Positions 49,959 through 60,131 of a DNA stretch of 64,000 nucleotides are shown piece by piece. The notes under the pieces were generated by a model. That model worked only from the letters and a program-made list of their open reading frames with translations, made no database searches and was not told where the DNA came from. Both the position numbers and the translations under genes were made by a program. Source of the DNA: Rhabdobacter roseus (GTDB lineage Bacteria > Bacteroidota > Bacteroidia > Cytophagales > Spirosomataceae); assembly GCF_014202275.1 (NCBI RefSeq), contig NZ_JACHGF010000004.1, positions 84,928-148,927 of the forward strand. The letters run 5' to 3'. Every line of letters begins with the position of its first letter. The stretch's first letter is position 1.

Positions 49959-52900
49959 ATGAAAAACAATACTAAAAGGTACTGGCGGGGGCTTGAAGAG
50001 TTACGTAACGACGAAAGCTTTGTAAAGAACGCCGACCGAGAATTTACTGAGGTTGTTCCCCAAGAAAACAAATACGAAAGCTTAGTTGATGGATCAGGAA
50101 CCCATCGGCGGGATTTCTTAAAAGTGCTAGGCTTTGGGATGGCTGCAGTCTCTTTGGCAGCTTGCGAAACGCCCGTAAAAAAAGCGGTTCCTTACCTCAA
50201 TAAGCCCGAAGGAGAATATCCAACTATTGCCAACTGGTACGCTTCTACCTACGCCGAAGGGGGTGATTATGCCAGCATACTGGTCAAGACCCGAGAGGGG
50301 AGGCCCATTAAAATTGAACCCAATACACTGTCCAGTGTATCCAGCGGTGCCAGTGCACGTGTACATGCCTCTTTACTGGGCTTGTATGACGTAGAAAAAC
50401 TCAAAGGACCGGCAAAAGGAGACAATAGTAAAATTAGTTGGGAAACTGTTGATACAGAAATTACGGCCCAGCTCGCCCAAATAGCCGCTAGTGGTAGATC
50501 CATTCGGTTAGTATCCTCTACAGTTTTAAGTCCGTCAACAAAAGCAGCTATTGCAGATTTTGCGGCTAAGTACCCTACTACTCGTCATATTATGTATGAC
50601 GCTAATTCTTTGTCCGCGCTTACCAAAGCCAATGAGGAGTCTTTTGGTAAACTCGCCATTCCTGCTTATGACTTCAGCAAGGCGAAGGTCATCGTTGGGA
50701 TTGACGCTGATTTTCTGGGTAGCTGGATAAGCCCTGAGGCTTTCTCCAAACAATACGCTGAAACCCGACGGGTAAGTAGCGCAAAAGATGGGAAGAAGGA
50801 CATGTCTCGTCACTACCAATTTGAGTCGATTCTTTCTCTTACGGGTTCCAACGCCGATTATCGTTCGGCGGTTAAACCTTCGCAAATTGGTTTGGTAGCG
50901 GCTTCTTTATACAATAAGGTAGCGGCTGCATTGGGTGGTTCAAGTATTTCTGTTCCTTCCATCGAGGCCCCTCATCTAGATAGAGCAGCCAAAGAACTGG
51001 CTGCCGCGCGGGGGCAAGCTTTGGTAGTATGTGGCGTAAATGATCCGGCCGTACAAACGGTAGTAAACGCGCTGAATGGCCTATTAGGAAGCTACGGAAC
51101 TACCATTGATCTGGGCGCTCCTTTGTACTACCGTCAGGGAGACGATCTTGCCATGAATGCCTTTATTGATGAATTAAAAGGCGGCCAAGTAGGAGCGGTA
51201 CTGTTTTATAATGCCAATCCGGTATATGACCACCCGCGGGGTGCGGAATTGGCGCAGGCACTACCCAAAATTGGCCTTAGTGTGTCGTTTTCTGATCGGG
51301 CCGACGAAACTGCGTCTCTGACCAAATACATTTGTCCGGCTCCGCACTATCTCGAGTCATGGAATGATGCTGAGCCCAAGGCCGGATTTTACAGCCTTAC
51401 TCAGCCCACCATCAGTTTAATATACAATACGCGTCAGGCGCAGGCTAGTTTACTCAAATGGGCCGGATTGAATGAGGATTATCACGAGTATGTAAAAGCA
51501 TACTGGCGTAAAAATATGTATCCGCAGGCTGGGAGCGGCAATTTTGAACAATTTTGGATTAAAGCACTCCATGACGGTGTTTTTGAGCCCAATCAAGGTG
51601 CTACCTCCTCAGCAGCTTCTTTTTCGGGGAATTTGCCAGCTGCTGCGGTTTCTTTGGCTAGAAACTACCGCGCTTCTGCCTCAGGCCTTGAGCTAGCTCT
51701 TTACGAAAATGTTGGGATGGGAACGGGAGCGCTGGCGAATAGCCCCTGGTTACAGGAGTTCCCCGAGCCGGTGACAAAAGCTTGTTGGGATAACTTTGCT
51801 TGCGTTTCGCAAAAAACAGCGTCTGATTTAGGCGTTGAGCAGGGTGATCTGGTTAAAATAGATTTAAAAGGAAAAAGCGTAGAGTTGCCTGTACTTATCC
51901 AACCAGGTCAGGCTAACGATACTGTCGCCGTTGCCATTGGATATGGTCGCGAAAAAGCTGGGAAGTCGGCGAATGGGGTAGGTAAAAATGTGTACCCGCT
52001 GGCCTCCTTTAATGGAGGATATCTGTCTTTTGCACCGGGGGAGGTAACTTTAACCAAAGCCGGTGGTTCGCGCGAAATAGCCCAGACTCAGACCCATGAT
52101 ACGGTCATGAGACGGGCTTCTGTTCTACAGGAAACGGTCCTGGCTAATTATCAGAAGGACCCCCTCGCTGGGCGTTTCATCCCTAAGGTAGAAACCTCAG
52201 AAGGTCCCAAAGATGCTACGGACATTACGCTATGGAATGGGCACGAATACAAGAACCACTCCTGGGGAATGGTCATTGATCTTAACTCTTGTACAGGTTG
52301 CGGAGCTTGTGTGCTTGGTTGTCAATCCGAAAACAACGTGTCGGTAGTCGGTCGCCAGGAGGTAATTAATCGCCGCGAAATGCACTGGATACGGATTGAT
52401 CGCTATTACAGCAGTGATGCCGAGGCCGATGACTTGAAGGGCTTGGAAAAGGCTTCAGAAAATCCAGAAGTGACGTTTCAGCCCGTTATGTGCGTACACT
52501 GTAACAATGCACCTTGCGAAACAGTATGTCCCGTACTAGCCACCACCCACAGTTCGGAAGGGCTAAATCAAATGACTTACAATCGCTGTGTGGGTACCCG
52601 TTATTGCGCAAATAACTGTCCTTATAAAGTACGCCGCTTTAACTGGTTTAAGTACTTTGACAACGATGATTTCGACTATCATTTTAACAATGATCTAGGG
52701 AAAATGGTCATTAACCCAGAAGTGACGGTACGCTCGCGAGGGGTTATTGAGAAATGTTCCATGTGCGTTCAACGAATCCAGGAAGGGAAATTAACCGCCA
52801 GGAAAGAAAGAAGACGCCCAATAGATGGTGAAATCAATACGGCTTGTGCTCAAACTTGTCCTACCGGTGCTATTACCTTTGGAGATATGAATGATCCTGA

Positions 52901-53045
52901 AAGCGCAATCTCAAAGATCCTGGAAGTAGAGCGTGAAGGCCGGGCCTTCCATATGCTGGAAGAGATCAACACACGTCCGCAGGTAGCTTTCTTGACGAAA
53001 GTAAGGAACAAGGAAGCACTTCAGGAAGCCAATACGAAAGCGTAG
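49959..53045 (+). CDS. actB: Alternative complex III iron-sulfur subunit ActB
   Basis: A 1028-residue protein of the complex-iron-sulfur molybdoenzyme-like family. In ACIII it carries Fe-S clusters but no molybdenum. A twin-arginine-like signal with lipobox is visible (RRDFLKVLGFG at residues 50-60, LAAC ending at C69). The large middle part resembles the molybdopterin fold. Near the C-terminus four ferredoxin-type cysteine groups appear: CTGCGACVLGCQ, CVHCNNAPCETVCP, CVGTRYCANNCP, and CSMC with CAQTCPTGA. They hold three 4Fe-4S and one 3Fe-4S type cluster in known complexes. It follows actA by 48 bases. Confidence 0.95.
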   Translation: MKNNTKRYWRGLEELRNDESFVKNADREFTEVVPQENKYESLVDGSGTHRRDFLKVLGFGMAAVSLAACETPVKKAVPYLNKPEGEYPTIANWYASTYAEGGDYASILVKTREGRPIKIEPNTLSSVSSGASARVHASLLGLYDVEKLKGPAKGDNSKISWETVDTEITAQLAQIAASGRSIRLVSSTVLSPSTKAAIADFAAKYPTTRHIMYDANSLSALTKANEESFGKLAIPAYDFSKAKVIVGIDADFLGSWISPEAFSKQYAETRRVSSAKDGKKDMSRHYQFESILSLTGSNADYRSAVKPSQIGLVAASLYNKVAAALGGSSISVPSIEAPHLDRAAKELAAARGQALVVCGVNDPAVQTVVNALNGLLGSYGTTIDLGAPLYYRQGDDLAMNAFIDELKGGQVGAVLFYNANPVYDHPRGAELAQALPKIGLSVSFSDRADETASLTKYICPAPHYLESWNDAEPKAGFYSLTQPTISLIYNTRQAQASLLKWAGLNEDYHEYVKAYWRKNMYPQAGSGNFEQFWIKALHDGVFEPNQGATSSAASFSGNLPAAAVSLARNYRASASGLELALYENVGMGTGALANSPWLQEFPEPVTKACWDNFACVSQKTASDLGVEQGDLVKIDLKGKSVELPVLIQPGQANDTVAVAIGYGREKAGKSANGVGKNVYPLASFNGGYLSFAPGEVTLTKAGGSREIAQTQTHDTVMRRASVLQETVLANYQKDPLAGRFIPKVETSEGPKDATDITLWNGHEYKNHSWGMVIDLNSCTGCGACVLGCQSENNVSVVGRQEVINRREMHWIRIDRYYSSDAEADDLKGLEKASENPEVTFQPVMCVHCNNAPCETVCPVLATTHSSEGLNQMTYNRCVGTRYCANNCPYKVRRFNWFKYFDNDDFDYHFNNDLGKMVINPEVTVRSRGVIEKCSMCVQRIQEGKLTARKERRRPIDGEINTACAQTCPTGAITFGDMNDPESAISKILEVEREGRAFHMLEEINTRPQVAFLTKVRNKEALQEANTKA

Positions 53046-53098
53046 GTACTTTACAGTCAGCATAAACGAAGATCTAATCATTATAATTTCATAGACAT

Positions 53099-54526
53099 AT
53101 GCATGTTACATCACCCGTAAGACCCCCGCTGATTACCGGCGGAAAAACGTACGCAGACGTAACGGAGGATATATGCCGCCAAGTGGAAGGCAAGCCTACC
53201 AAGCAATGGATGATCGCCTTTACCATCTCGGTTATTGTACTCATTTACGGTACGGCCTGTCTTTTCTGGACCTGGTGGGAGGGCTTAGGCGTTTGGGGGC
53301 TCAATAAAACCGTGGGCTGGGCCTGGGATATTACTAACTTTGTGTGGTGGGTAGGTATCGGTCACGCGGGTACCCTGATTTCGGCCATTTTGTTGCTGTT
53401 CCGTCAAAAGTGGAGAACCTCCATTAACCGGGCGGCAGAAGCCATGACCATTTTTGCGGTACTTTGTGCGGCATCCTTTATTCTGATGCACATGGGCCGT
53501 CCTTGGTTGGCCTACTGGGCTCTGCCCTTACCCAATGCCTTTGGGTCGCTGTGGGTTAACTTTAACTCGCCCCTGGTATGGGACGTATTCGCCATCAGCA
53601 CCTACTTTTCCGTTTCCCTCGTTTTTTGGTATATTGGTCTAATCCCCGATCTAGCAACAATTCGGGATCGTGCCCAGAGTAAAGTCTCGCGATTCATCTA
53701 CGGTACCTTCGCCATGGGCTGGAACGGTTCGGCCAAAACCTGGTCCCGTTACGAATACATCAGCTTAATCCTGGCCGGGTTATCTACACCCCTGGTACTT
53801 TCTGTGCATACCATTGTAAGCATGGACTTTGCTACGTCCGTGATTCCGGGCTGGCATACTACGATTTTCCCTCCCTATTTTGTAGCGGGAGCTATTTTTT
53901 CTGGCTTTGCGATGGTACAAAACCTAATGCTAATTACGCGGGTTGTGTATCGCCTGGAAGATTACATTACCTTGGAGCACATCGAGTCCATGAATAAAGT
54001 AATCACGTTAACGGGATCGATTGTAGGGGTTGCGTATCTGACTGAATTCTTTATTGCCTGGTATTCGGGAGTAGAATACGAAAGCTACGCTTTTATTAAC
54101 CGGGCTACGGGGCCCTACTGGTGGGCCTATTGGGCTATGATGACTTGTAATGTGATCTCCCCTCAGCTATTCTGGTCGCGTAAGTTGCGCCGTAGTGTCA
54201 CATGGACCTTCTTTATTTCGGTCATCGTAAATATCGGGATGTGGTTTGAGCGGTTTGTAATTATTGTTACGTCGTTACACCGCGACTACCTTCCTTCCAG
54301 CTGGGCGATGTTCTCACCTACGCGTTACGATATCGGAGATTATATCTTCTCCTTTGGTTTGTTCTTTACGCTGTTCCTACTTTTTTCCAAGTACCTGCCC
54401 GTAATCAACATGGCTGAGGTGAAAGCTGTTATTAAATCTTCGTCTGAAAAGCTACCTCAAAAAGTTTCTGGAGTAGCCAAGGCACAAAGGATTTCTAATC
54501 CTTCTTTTAACAAAGACCCGCAATAA
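53099..54526 (+). CDS. actC: Alternative complex III NrfD-like quinol-binding subunit ActC
   Basis: A 475-residue integral membrane protein of the NrfD/PsrC family with about ten helices. Segments near the start (WMIAFTISVIVLIYGTACLF) and WWVGIGHAGTLISAILLLFRQ are characteristic: the latter contains the conserved histidine-glycine region of the quinol site. HTIVSMDFATSVIPGWHTTIFPPYFVAGAIFSG is a second family signature. It starts 53 bases after actB. Confidence 0.94.
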   Translation: MHVTSPVRPPLITGGKTYADVTEDICRQVEGKPTKQWMIAFTISVIVLIYGTACLFWTWWEGLGVWGLNKTVGWAWDITNFVWWVGIGHAGTLISAILLLFRQKWRTSINRAAEAMTIFAVLCAASFILMHMGRPWLAYWALPLPNAFGSLWVNFNSPLVWDVFAISTYFSVSLVFWYIGLIPDLATIRDRAQSKVSRFIYGTFAMGWNGSAKTWSRYEYISLILAGLSTPLVLSVHTIVSMDFATSVIPGWHTTIFPPYFVAGAIFSGFAMVQNLMLITRVVYRLEDYITLEHIESMNKVITLTGSIVGVAYLTEFFIAWYSGVEYESYAFINRATGPYWWAYWAMMTCNVISPQLFWSRKLRRSVTWTFFISVIVNIGMWFERFVIIVTSLHRDYLPSSWAMFSPTRYDIGDYIFSFGLFFTLFLLFSKYLPVINMAEVKAVIKSSSEKLPQKVSGVAKAQRISNPSFNKDPQ

Positions 54527-54579
54527 CTTTAGGACATCCGCGCCAATCATTCGATTGGCCTAGCTAACGATAAAAAAGT

Positions 54580-55107
54580 ATGGCAACATTAACCGGAAAA
54601 TATTTAGTGGGAGTATATGACGATGACGACGTACTACTTCATGCAGTACCTACCATTCGTAGGGCCGGGGTCAAAATAGAGGAAGTATATTCTCCTTTTC
54701 CAGTTCACGGCTTGGATGACGCGTTGGGGCATCCTCGTACACGTATTGGTATTGCGGCCTTTATCTTTGGAATGATTGGTTGTGCCTGTGCGCTCACGCT
54801 TACGACCTGGACCATGGGTATTGACTGGCCGATGATTGTAGGAGGGAAAGACCCCATATCATTGCCTAACTACATTCCCGTTACTTTTGAAATGACCGTC
54901 CTATTTACGGCATTCGGAATGGTAGGTACTTTCTTAATAACCAACGGGTTAGGACCCAATGCTAACCCTAATATGTTTGACCCGCGTTCTACCGACAATA
55001 AATTTGTGATGGCCATCAATTTGAGTAGTAATAAAATGGCTGAAGCGGATATTGTGAAAATTTTACAGGATACGGGCGCAGAGGAAGTTAACATCAAACA
55101 GTTCTAA
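54580..55107 (+). CDS. actD: Alternative complex III subunit ActD (DUF3341)
   Basis: A 175-residue DUF3341 protein. The soluble N-terminal part starts KYLVGVYDDDDVLLHAVPTIRRAGVKIEEVYSPFPVHGLDDALG. Two membrane helices follow (about residues 60-80 and 100-125), with a hydrophilic C-terminus ending in a short metal-transport-like fold (ADIVKILQDTGAEEVNIKQF). The family appears with ActC/ActF in ACIII operons. Confidence 0.93.
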   Translation: MATLTGKYLVGVYDDDDVLLHAVPTIRRAGVKIEEVYSPFPVHGLDDALGHPRTRIGIAAFIFGMIGCACALTLTTWTMGIDWPMIVGGKDPISLPNYIPVTFEMTVLFTAFGMVGTFLITNGLGPNANPNMFDPRSTDNKFVMAINLSSNKMAEADIVKILQDTGAEEVNIKQF

Positions 55108-55119
55108 TTGATCACAAGA

Positions 55120-55731
55120 ATGAAGTTTACGAACCTATATAAGGGTATTGGGATGATGGGGATGGTAGCGATGGCTTTTACTAGCTGTAAGCGAGATACC
55201 AATAACCCTGGTCTTGAATTTGCTCCTAATATGTATCAATCCGTAGGTTACGAGCCCTACCGGCAGGTAGAAAACCATCCCATTAATCCTATGGGGCTCA
55301 ACATGCGTGAGCCAGTAGCGGGTACGGTAGCTCGACGTAACTACGCTACTAACTTTGGTAATGGAGATTCTACCCGCGTTGATCTGATGATTTACAATGT
55401 ACCCAAAGACAGCATTGGGATTTCCGAACGTACATTGACCAATCCTATACCGCTGACCGAGCAATCCCTAGCCGAAGGAAAGGTACTCTATGTACGTTAC
55501 TGTCAGCATTGTCATGGTGCTACCGGTGCTGGGGACGGTACCGTGGGAGGCGTTTACCAAGGGGTGCCCAACTACAAAGGAGGGGCCTATCAAACCATGA
55601 ACAGCGGGCATATTTTTCACGTGATAACCCACGGGAAAGGCAGGATGTGGCCGCACGGTTCTCAGTTGAATCCCGAAGAACGTTGGAAAGTAGTCCATTA
55701 CGTTCATCAGCTCCAAAAAGAAGACTCCTGA
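55120..55731 (+). CDS. actE: Alternative complex III monohaem cytochrome c subunit ActE
   Basis: A lipoprotein signal with lipobox ending FTSC (about residue 22) is followed by a mature domain with the haem motif CQHCHG and a probable methionine ligand in GRMWPHGSQL. The protein is about 203 residues. ActE donates electrons from ActA to the oxidase or a soluble cytochrome. I use ATG 55120 over TTG 55108; the start is 12 bases after the actD stop. Confidence 0.93.
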   Translation: MKFTNLYKGIGMMGMVAMAFTSCKRDTNNPGLEFAPNMYQSVGYEPYRQVENHPINPMGLNMREPVAGTVARRNYATNFGNGDSTRVDLMIYNVPKDSIGISERTLTNPIPLTEQSLAEGKVLYVRYCQHCHGATGAGDGTVGGVYQGVPNYKGGAYQTMNSGHIFHVITHGKGRMWPHGSQLNPEERWKVVHYVHQLQKEDS

Positions 55732-55762
55732 AACTTGGTATAAGCGTAACTATACAACAATA

Positions 55763-57070
55763 ATGGCATCAGTACACTCGATTCCTTCCATAGAAGAACA
55801 GTTTGAATTTACCTCCGACGCCAAGCGTAGGCTACTCATCGGCGGAGCCATTGGCTTGGTGCTGGTTATCGGAGGCGCTTTTTTGTTAGCTAGTGGAGGA
55901 GGCCATGAAGCCGCTCACCATGGCGCTGAGCATGCCGCTGGATCCCACGATGGGGGACATGAAGGCGGTAGCTGGATGACTCGCATCTGGGCTAACATTT
56001 GGCTTAATGCCGTTTATTTTACAGGCATTTCGGTAGTAGGTATGTTTTTCATGTCTTACAACTATTTGGCCCAAGCAGGCTGGTCTGTCGTGTTTAAGCG
56101 CATTCCCGAAGCGATGCCCGCTTTCTTGCCCGTTACAGGAGTGATCATGCTTGTGACTTTTTTCCTTGGGGGGCACGATTTGTTTCACTGGACTCACTCT
56201 GACTTGTATGATCCAGCCAGCGAGCATTTTGACCCAATTATAAATGGAAAAAAAGGGTTCCTAAATACGCCCTTCTTCCTGATCAGGCTGGTCATTTACT
56301 TTGTAGCTTGGTACTTTTTGTGGCGTGTACTTCGGAATGCCTCTTTGCAGGAGGATGAAATAGGCGGGCTGGATAACTATAACAAATCAGTAAAGTACGG
56401 AGTGACCTTCTTGGTTATATTCGCAGTAACTTCCTCTACGTCCGCTTGGGATTTTGTCATGTCTATTGACACCCACTGGTTTAGTACCATGTTTGGCTGG
56501 TACACCCTAGCCAGTTGGCACGTAGCTGGATTGGCGGTGATTACACTAACTGTAGTAAGCCTGCGCGAAAAAGGGTACTTAAAAGCCGTCAATTCCAGCC
56601 ATTTACGTGATTTGGGTAAATTTGTTTTTGCCTTCAGTATCTTCTGGACCTATGTATGGTTCGCTCAATTTTTGCTCATTTACTACGCGAACTTACCCGA
56701 AGAGACGATCTATTATAAGGAGCGATTTGCGGGCTTTGGGGGAATTTATAAAGCCCCTTTCTTCATCAGTCTTTTCCTAAACTTTTTCTTTCCCTTCCTG
56801 GTTCTTATGACGAGAGATGCCAAGGCTACTCATTCTATTCTTAAGGTAGCCTGCTGGAGCGTACTCATTGGTCACTACTTCGATTTCTATACGAACATCA
56901 TGCCGGGAACAGTGGGAGCAAGCGGAGGATTTGGTCCGGTAGAATTTGGCTTCATTTTATTGTTTGCCTGTTCTTTCATTTGGTTCGTGTCAGCACAGCT
57001 AGCAAAAGCAAACCTGATTCCCAAGAATCACCCCATGCTGGAAGAATCATTGCATCATGACATTGCCTAA
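55763..57070 (+). CDS. actF: Alternative complex III subunit ActF (second NrfD-like subunit)
   Basis: A 435-residue membrane protein with about ten helices, starting with a soluble 30-residue segment and a His-rich loop (GGGHEAAHHGAEHAAGSHDGGHEGG, about residues 46-70). That loop is unusual and may bind metal. The body shows FFLGGHDLFHWTHSDLYDP and WDFVMSIDTHWFSTMFGWYTLASWHVAGLA. ActF is the quinol:cytochrome c oxidoreductase membrane subunit homologous to ActC. It starts 31 bases after actE. Confidence 0.93.
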   Translation: MASVHSIPSIEEQFEFTSDAKRRLLIGGAIGLVLVIGGAFLLASGGGHEAAHHGAEHAAGSHDGGHEGGSWMTRIWANIWLNAVYFTGISVVGMFFMSYNYLAQAGWSVVFKRIPEAMPAFLPVTGVIMLVTFFLGGHDLFHWTHSDLYDPASEHFDPIINGKKGFLNTPFFLIRLVIYFVAWYFLWRVLRNASLQEDEIGGLDNYNKSVKYGVTFLVIFAVTSSTSAWDFVMSIDTHWFSTMFGWYTLASWHVAGLAVITLTVVSLREKGYLKAVNSSHLRDLGKFVFAFSIFWTYVWFAQFLLIYYANLPEETIYYKERFAGFGGIYKAPFFISLFLNFFFPFLVLMTRDAKATHSILKVACWSVLIGHYFDFYTNIMPGTVGASGGFGPVEFGFILLFACSFIWFVSAQLAKANLIPKNHPMLEESLHHDIA

Positions 57071-57091
57071 TTTCTGTAACCTTACTCTATT

Positions 57092-58219
57092 ATGGTTTAT
57101 ATAGTTGGAATACTTGCCCTCGTTTTTCTGGTGCTCACCATTACGGTGATCGTCAGAATGCAAAAAGTGTTGAAAGGTGTTAAGAGCTCTGAGACCGGCG
57201 AAGGGCTCCCCCAGGGCAATCGCTGGAATGGGGCTATGTTTATTCTCTTTTTGGTATTTGCTTTGGTAGCAAGTACCTGGTCTTTCCTGGTTGCAGAGAA
57301 AGATTTTCTACCCGAAGCCTCTTCCATTCACGGAAGACGTACCGATGATCTATTTTGGTTTTCGATGGGTATTCTGACCATCGCTTGTATTGTAGTTAAC
57401 TTTTTACTTTTCTTTTTCTCCTGGAAATACCAGTATAAGAAAGGCAATAAGGCAACGTTCTATCCCGAAAACCATAAGCTGGAGCTGATCTGGACGGTAA
57501 TTCCGGCCGTGGTAATGGCTACATTGGTATTTACTGGTTGGCGGGCTTGGTCAGATATTACCTCTGATGCACCAAAGGATTCAGAGGTAGTAGAAATTGT
57601 TGGAAAGCAGTTTGGCTGGATAGTGCGTTATCCCGGTGTTAACGATAAGAAACTAGGGAATTACAACTACAAGTTGATTGATGCTCAAAATGAATTGGGG
57701 ATTGATCTATCGGATGAGTTTTCCTTTGACGATTTCACTAATCCCAGCGAAATGCATATTCCGGTCAACAAGCCGGTACTACTTAAAATACGCGCTAGGG
57801 ACGTACTACATAGCGTTTTTATTCCCCATCTTCGGGTAAAAATGGATGCAGTACCCGGTATGCCTACCCGGTTCTGGTTTGTGGCTGATAAAACTACTAA
57901 TGAAATGCGAGCCGAGTTGGGCAATCCCGATTTTGATTACGAAATCGCTTGTACTGAAATTTGTGGACAAGGGCATTTTGGGATGAGGATGCGGTTGGTT
58001 ATTGAAGATGAAGTTTCTTACCGCAAATGGTGTGCCGAGCAAAAAACCTTCCTGCAAACCTACCCCGATTATTTGGCTAAAGTACCAGCTAACTTAAAAG
58101 CAAAAGCACTACAGTACATGCCTACTCAAACGACAGAATCCACGGAGACGACCCCAGCGGATAGTACCTCGGTCGATGCAGCCAGTGGTGGAGCCGGAAC
58201 AAGCGCTTCCTTACGTTAA
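57092..58219 (+). CDS. coxB: Cytochrome c oxidase subunit II
   Basis: A 375-residue protein with N-terminal membrane helices (about 1-22, 45-65 and 85-110) and a periplasmic cupredoxin domain. The CuA ligands are visible: LHSVFIPHLRVKMDAVPG carries the first histidine, and ACTEICGQGHFGMRMRL supplies the Cys-x3-Cys, the second histidine and the methionine. There is no fused cytochrome c domain, so electrons arrive from ActE/ActA or a separate cytochrome. The C-terminus is Thr/Ser/Glu-rich and disordered. Confidence 0.96.
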   Translation: MVYIVGILALVFLVLTITVIVRMQKVLKGVKSSETGEGLPQGNRWNGAMFILFLVFALVASTWSFLVAEKDFLPEASSIHGRRTDDLFWFSMGILTIACIVVNFLLFFFSWKYQYKKGNKATFYPENHKLELIWTVIPAVVMATLVFTGWRAWSDITSDAPKDSEVVEIVGKQFGWIVRYPGVNDKKLGNYNYKLIDAQNELGIDLSDEFSFDDFTNPSEMHIPVNKPVLLKIRARDVLHSVFIPHLRVKMDAVPGMPTRFWFVADKTTNEMRAELGNPDFDYEIACTEICGQGHFGMRMRLVIEDEVSYRKWCAEQKTFLQTYPDYLAKVPANLKAKALQYMPTQTTESTETTPADSTSVDAASGGAGTSASLR

Positions 58220-58250
58220 ACAATCGGATTTTTTTTAAAATTGCAAAGAT

Positions 58251-60131
58251 ATGTCAGTAGTAGAAACAGGAATTGGGACAACCGTGCATGCCGAAGAGCA
58301 TGAGCACCACGAGGAACAAAACTTTTGGCGGAAGTATATCTTTTCTGAAGACCATAAAGTAATTGCCAAGCAATACCTTATCACTGGTATTATGTGGTCC
58401 GTAATTGGCATTGCGATGTCAGTTGTATTTCGTATTCAATTAGGCTTTCCCAACGCCAACCTATCTTGGTTAAAACCCGTTTTAGGCCAATGGATCAATG
58501 ATACCGGACAGCTAGACCCCAATTTTTACCTAGCCTTGGTTACCATGCACGGTACCATCATGGTATTTTTTGTCTTAACAGCCGGGCTTAGCGGTACTTT
58601 CAGTAACTTCCTGATTCCTTTGCAGATTGGTGCCCGGGATATGGCTTCCGGATTTTTGAACATGCTTTCTTACTGGTTCTTTTTTACAGCCAGCGTAATC
58701 ATGTTTTCTTCTTTATTTTTACAAACCGGACCTGCAGCCGGAGGCTGGGTCATTTATCCACCGCTCAGTGCACTTCCCCAAGCTCACATTGGCTCCCAGA
58801 TGGGAATGACCCTGTGGTTGGTTAGTATGACACTTTTCATCGTTTCCCAATTACTGGGAGGTATCAACTATATTACAACTGTAATTAACTTACGGACGCG
58901 GGGAATGGCATTCAATCGACTGCCTTTAACCATCTGGGCCTTTTTTATAACTGCTATTCTAGGGCTTATATCTTTTCCCGTACTCTTGTCTGCGGCCTTG
59001 CTACTTATCTTCGACCGGCATTTCGGAACCAGCTTCTATCTCTCTGAAATTTACATTAACGGCGAGGCACTACCTAATGTAGGAGGAAGTCCTATCTTAT
59101 TCCAGCACTTATTTTGGTTCCTAGGCCACCCCGAAGTATACATTGTTTTGCTTCCGGCCTTAGGTATTACCTCTGAGATCATTGCAACTAACTCGCGTAA
59201 ACCCATTTTTGGATACCGAGCCATGATTGCCTCCCTTATTGGTATTGCTTTTCTGTCTTTCATTGTATGGGCTCACCACATGTTTGTAACGGGTATGAAT
59301 CCATTCCTAGGGTCCGTATTCATGTTCCTAACCCTGATCATTGCAGTACCTTCGGCGGTAAAAGCCTTCAATTACACAACTACCTTATGGCGGGGTAATT
59401 TGGTCTTTACACCGGCTATGCTGTTTTCTATTGGACTCGTATCCTTATTTGTAACCGGCGGGCTAACGGGCATTATTTTAGGAAACAGCGCTCTGGATAT
59501 TCAGTTGCACGACACCTACTTTGTAGTAGCCCACTTCCATATTGTGATGGGGGCGGCGTCGGCTTTTGGACTTTTTGCGGGGGTATACCACTGGTTTCCC
59601 AAGATGTTTGGTCGTATGATGAACAACACGCTCGGACAAATCCATTTCTGGCTTACGTTCACAGGTATCTACCTTGTTTTCTTCCCCATGCATTACATTG
59701 GTATTGCCGGTTTTCCCCGTCGCTATTATCAATTTACTACCTATAATTTTAGTAGTTCCTTTACGGATCTGAACGCGTTTATTTCGGTAGCGGCCATCCT
59801 TTCTTTCCTGGCGCAGTTTATCTTTTTGTGGAACTTCTTTTATAGCATTTTTAAAGGCAAAAAGTCACCTCAGAATCCTTGGCGCTCCAATACCTTGGAA
59901 TGGACTGCTCCCATTAATCCGGGGCATGGTAACTGGGTAGGAGAAATACCTCCTGTATATCGTTGGCCCTATGATTACAGCAAACCAGGTGCCCCCGAGG
60001 ATTTTATTCCGCAAAACGTACCCTATTCACAAACTCCGGAATCCAATCTTCCCCACGAAAATGAGGAGATTGCTATGGAAAAAGTGATTGAGGCTCAAAA
60101 TTTTAATGACCAGTTCAAGGAAGCACATTAA
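58251..60131 (+). CDS. coxA: Cytochrome c oxidase subunit I
   Basis: This is the catalytic haem-copper subunit of an A-family oxidase. TMHGTIMVFFVLTAG carries a haem a histidine. FWFLGHPEVYIVLLPALGITSEI gives the glutamate (HPEVY) of the D-channel and the CuB histidine-tyrosine pair. IVWAHHMFVTGMNP adds the two further CuB histidines. HDTYFVVAHFHIVMG provides the haem a3 ligand region. The protein is 626 residues with a His/Glu-rich N-terminus and a hydrophilic tail of about 90 residues. The last 26 bases overlap ctaA. GTAC density is at background (5 in 1881 bases by hand count). Confidence 0.97.
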   Translation: MSVVETGIGTTVHAEEHEHHEEQNFWRKYIFSEDHKVIAKQYLITGIMWSVIGIAMSVVFRIQLGFPNANLSWLKPVLGQWINDTGQLDPNFYLALVTMHGTIMVFFVLTAGLSGTFSNFLIPLQIGARDMASGFLNMLSYWFFFTASVIMFSSLFLQTGPAAGGWVIYPPLSALPQAHIGSQMGMTLWLVSMTLFIVSQLLGGINYITTVINLRTRGMAFNRLPLTIWAFFITAILGLISFPVLLSAALLLIFDRHFGTSFYLSEIYINGEALPNVGGSPILFQHLFWFLGHPEVYIVLLPALGITSEIIATNSRKPIFGYRAMIASLIGIAFLSFIVWAHHMFVTGMNPFLGSVFMFLTLIIAVPSAVKAFNYTTTLWRGNLVFTPAMLFSIGLVSLFVTGGLTGIILGNSALDIQLHDTYFVVAHFHIVMGAASAFGLFAGVYHWFPKMFGRMMNNTLGQIHFWLTFTGIYLVFFPMHYIGIAGFPRRYYQFTTYNFSSSFTDLNAFISVAAILSFLAQFIFLWNFFYSIFKGKKSPQNPWRSNTLEWTAPINPGHGNWVGEIPPVYRWPYDYSKPGAPEDFIPQNVPYSQTPESNLPHENEEIAMEKVIEAQNFNDQFKEAH

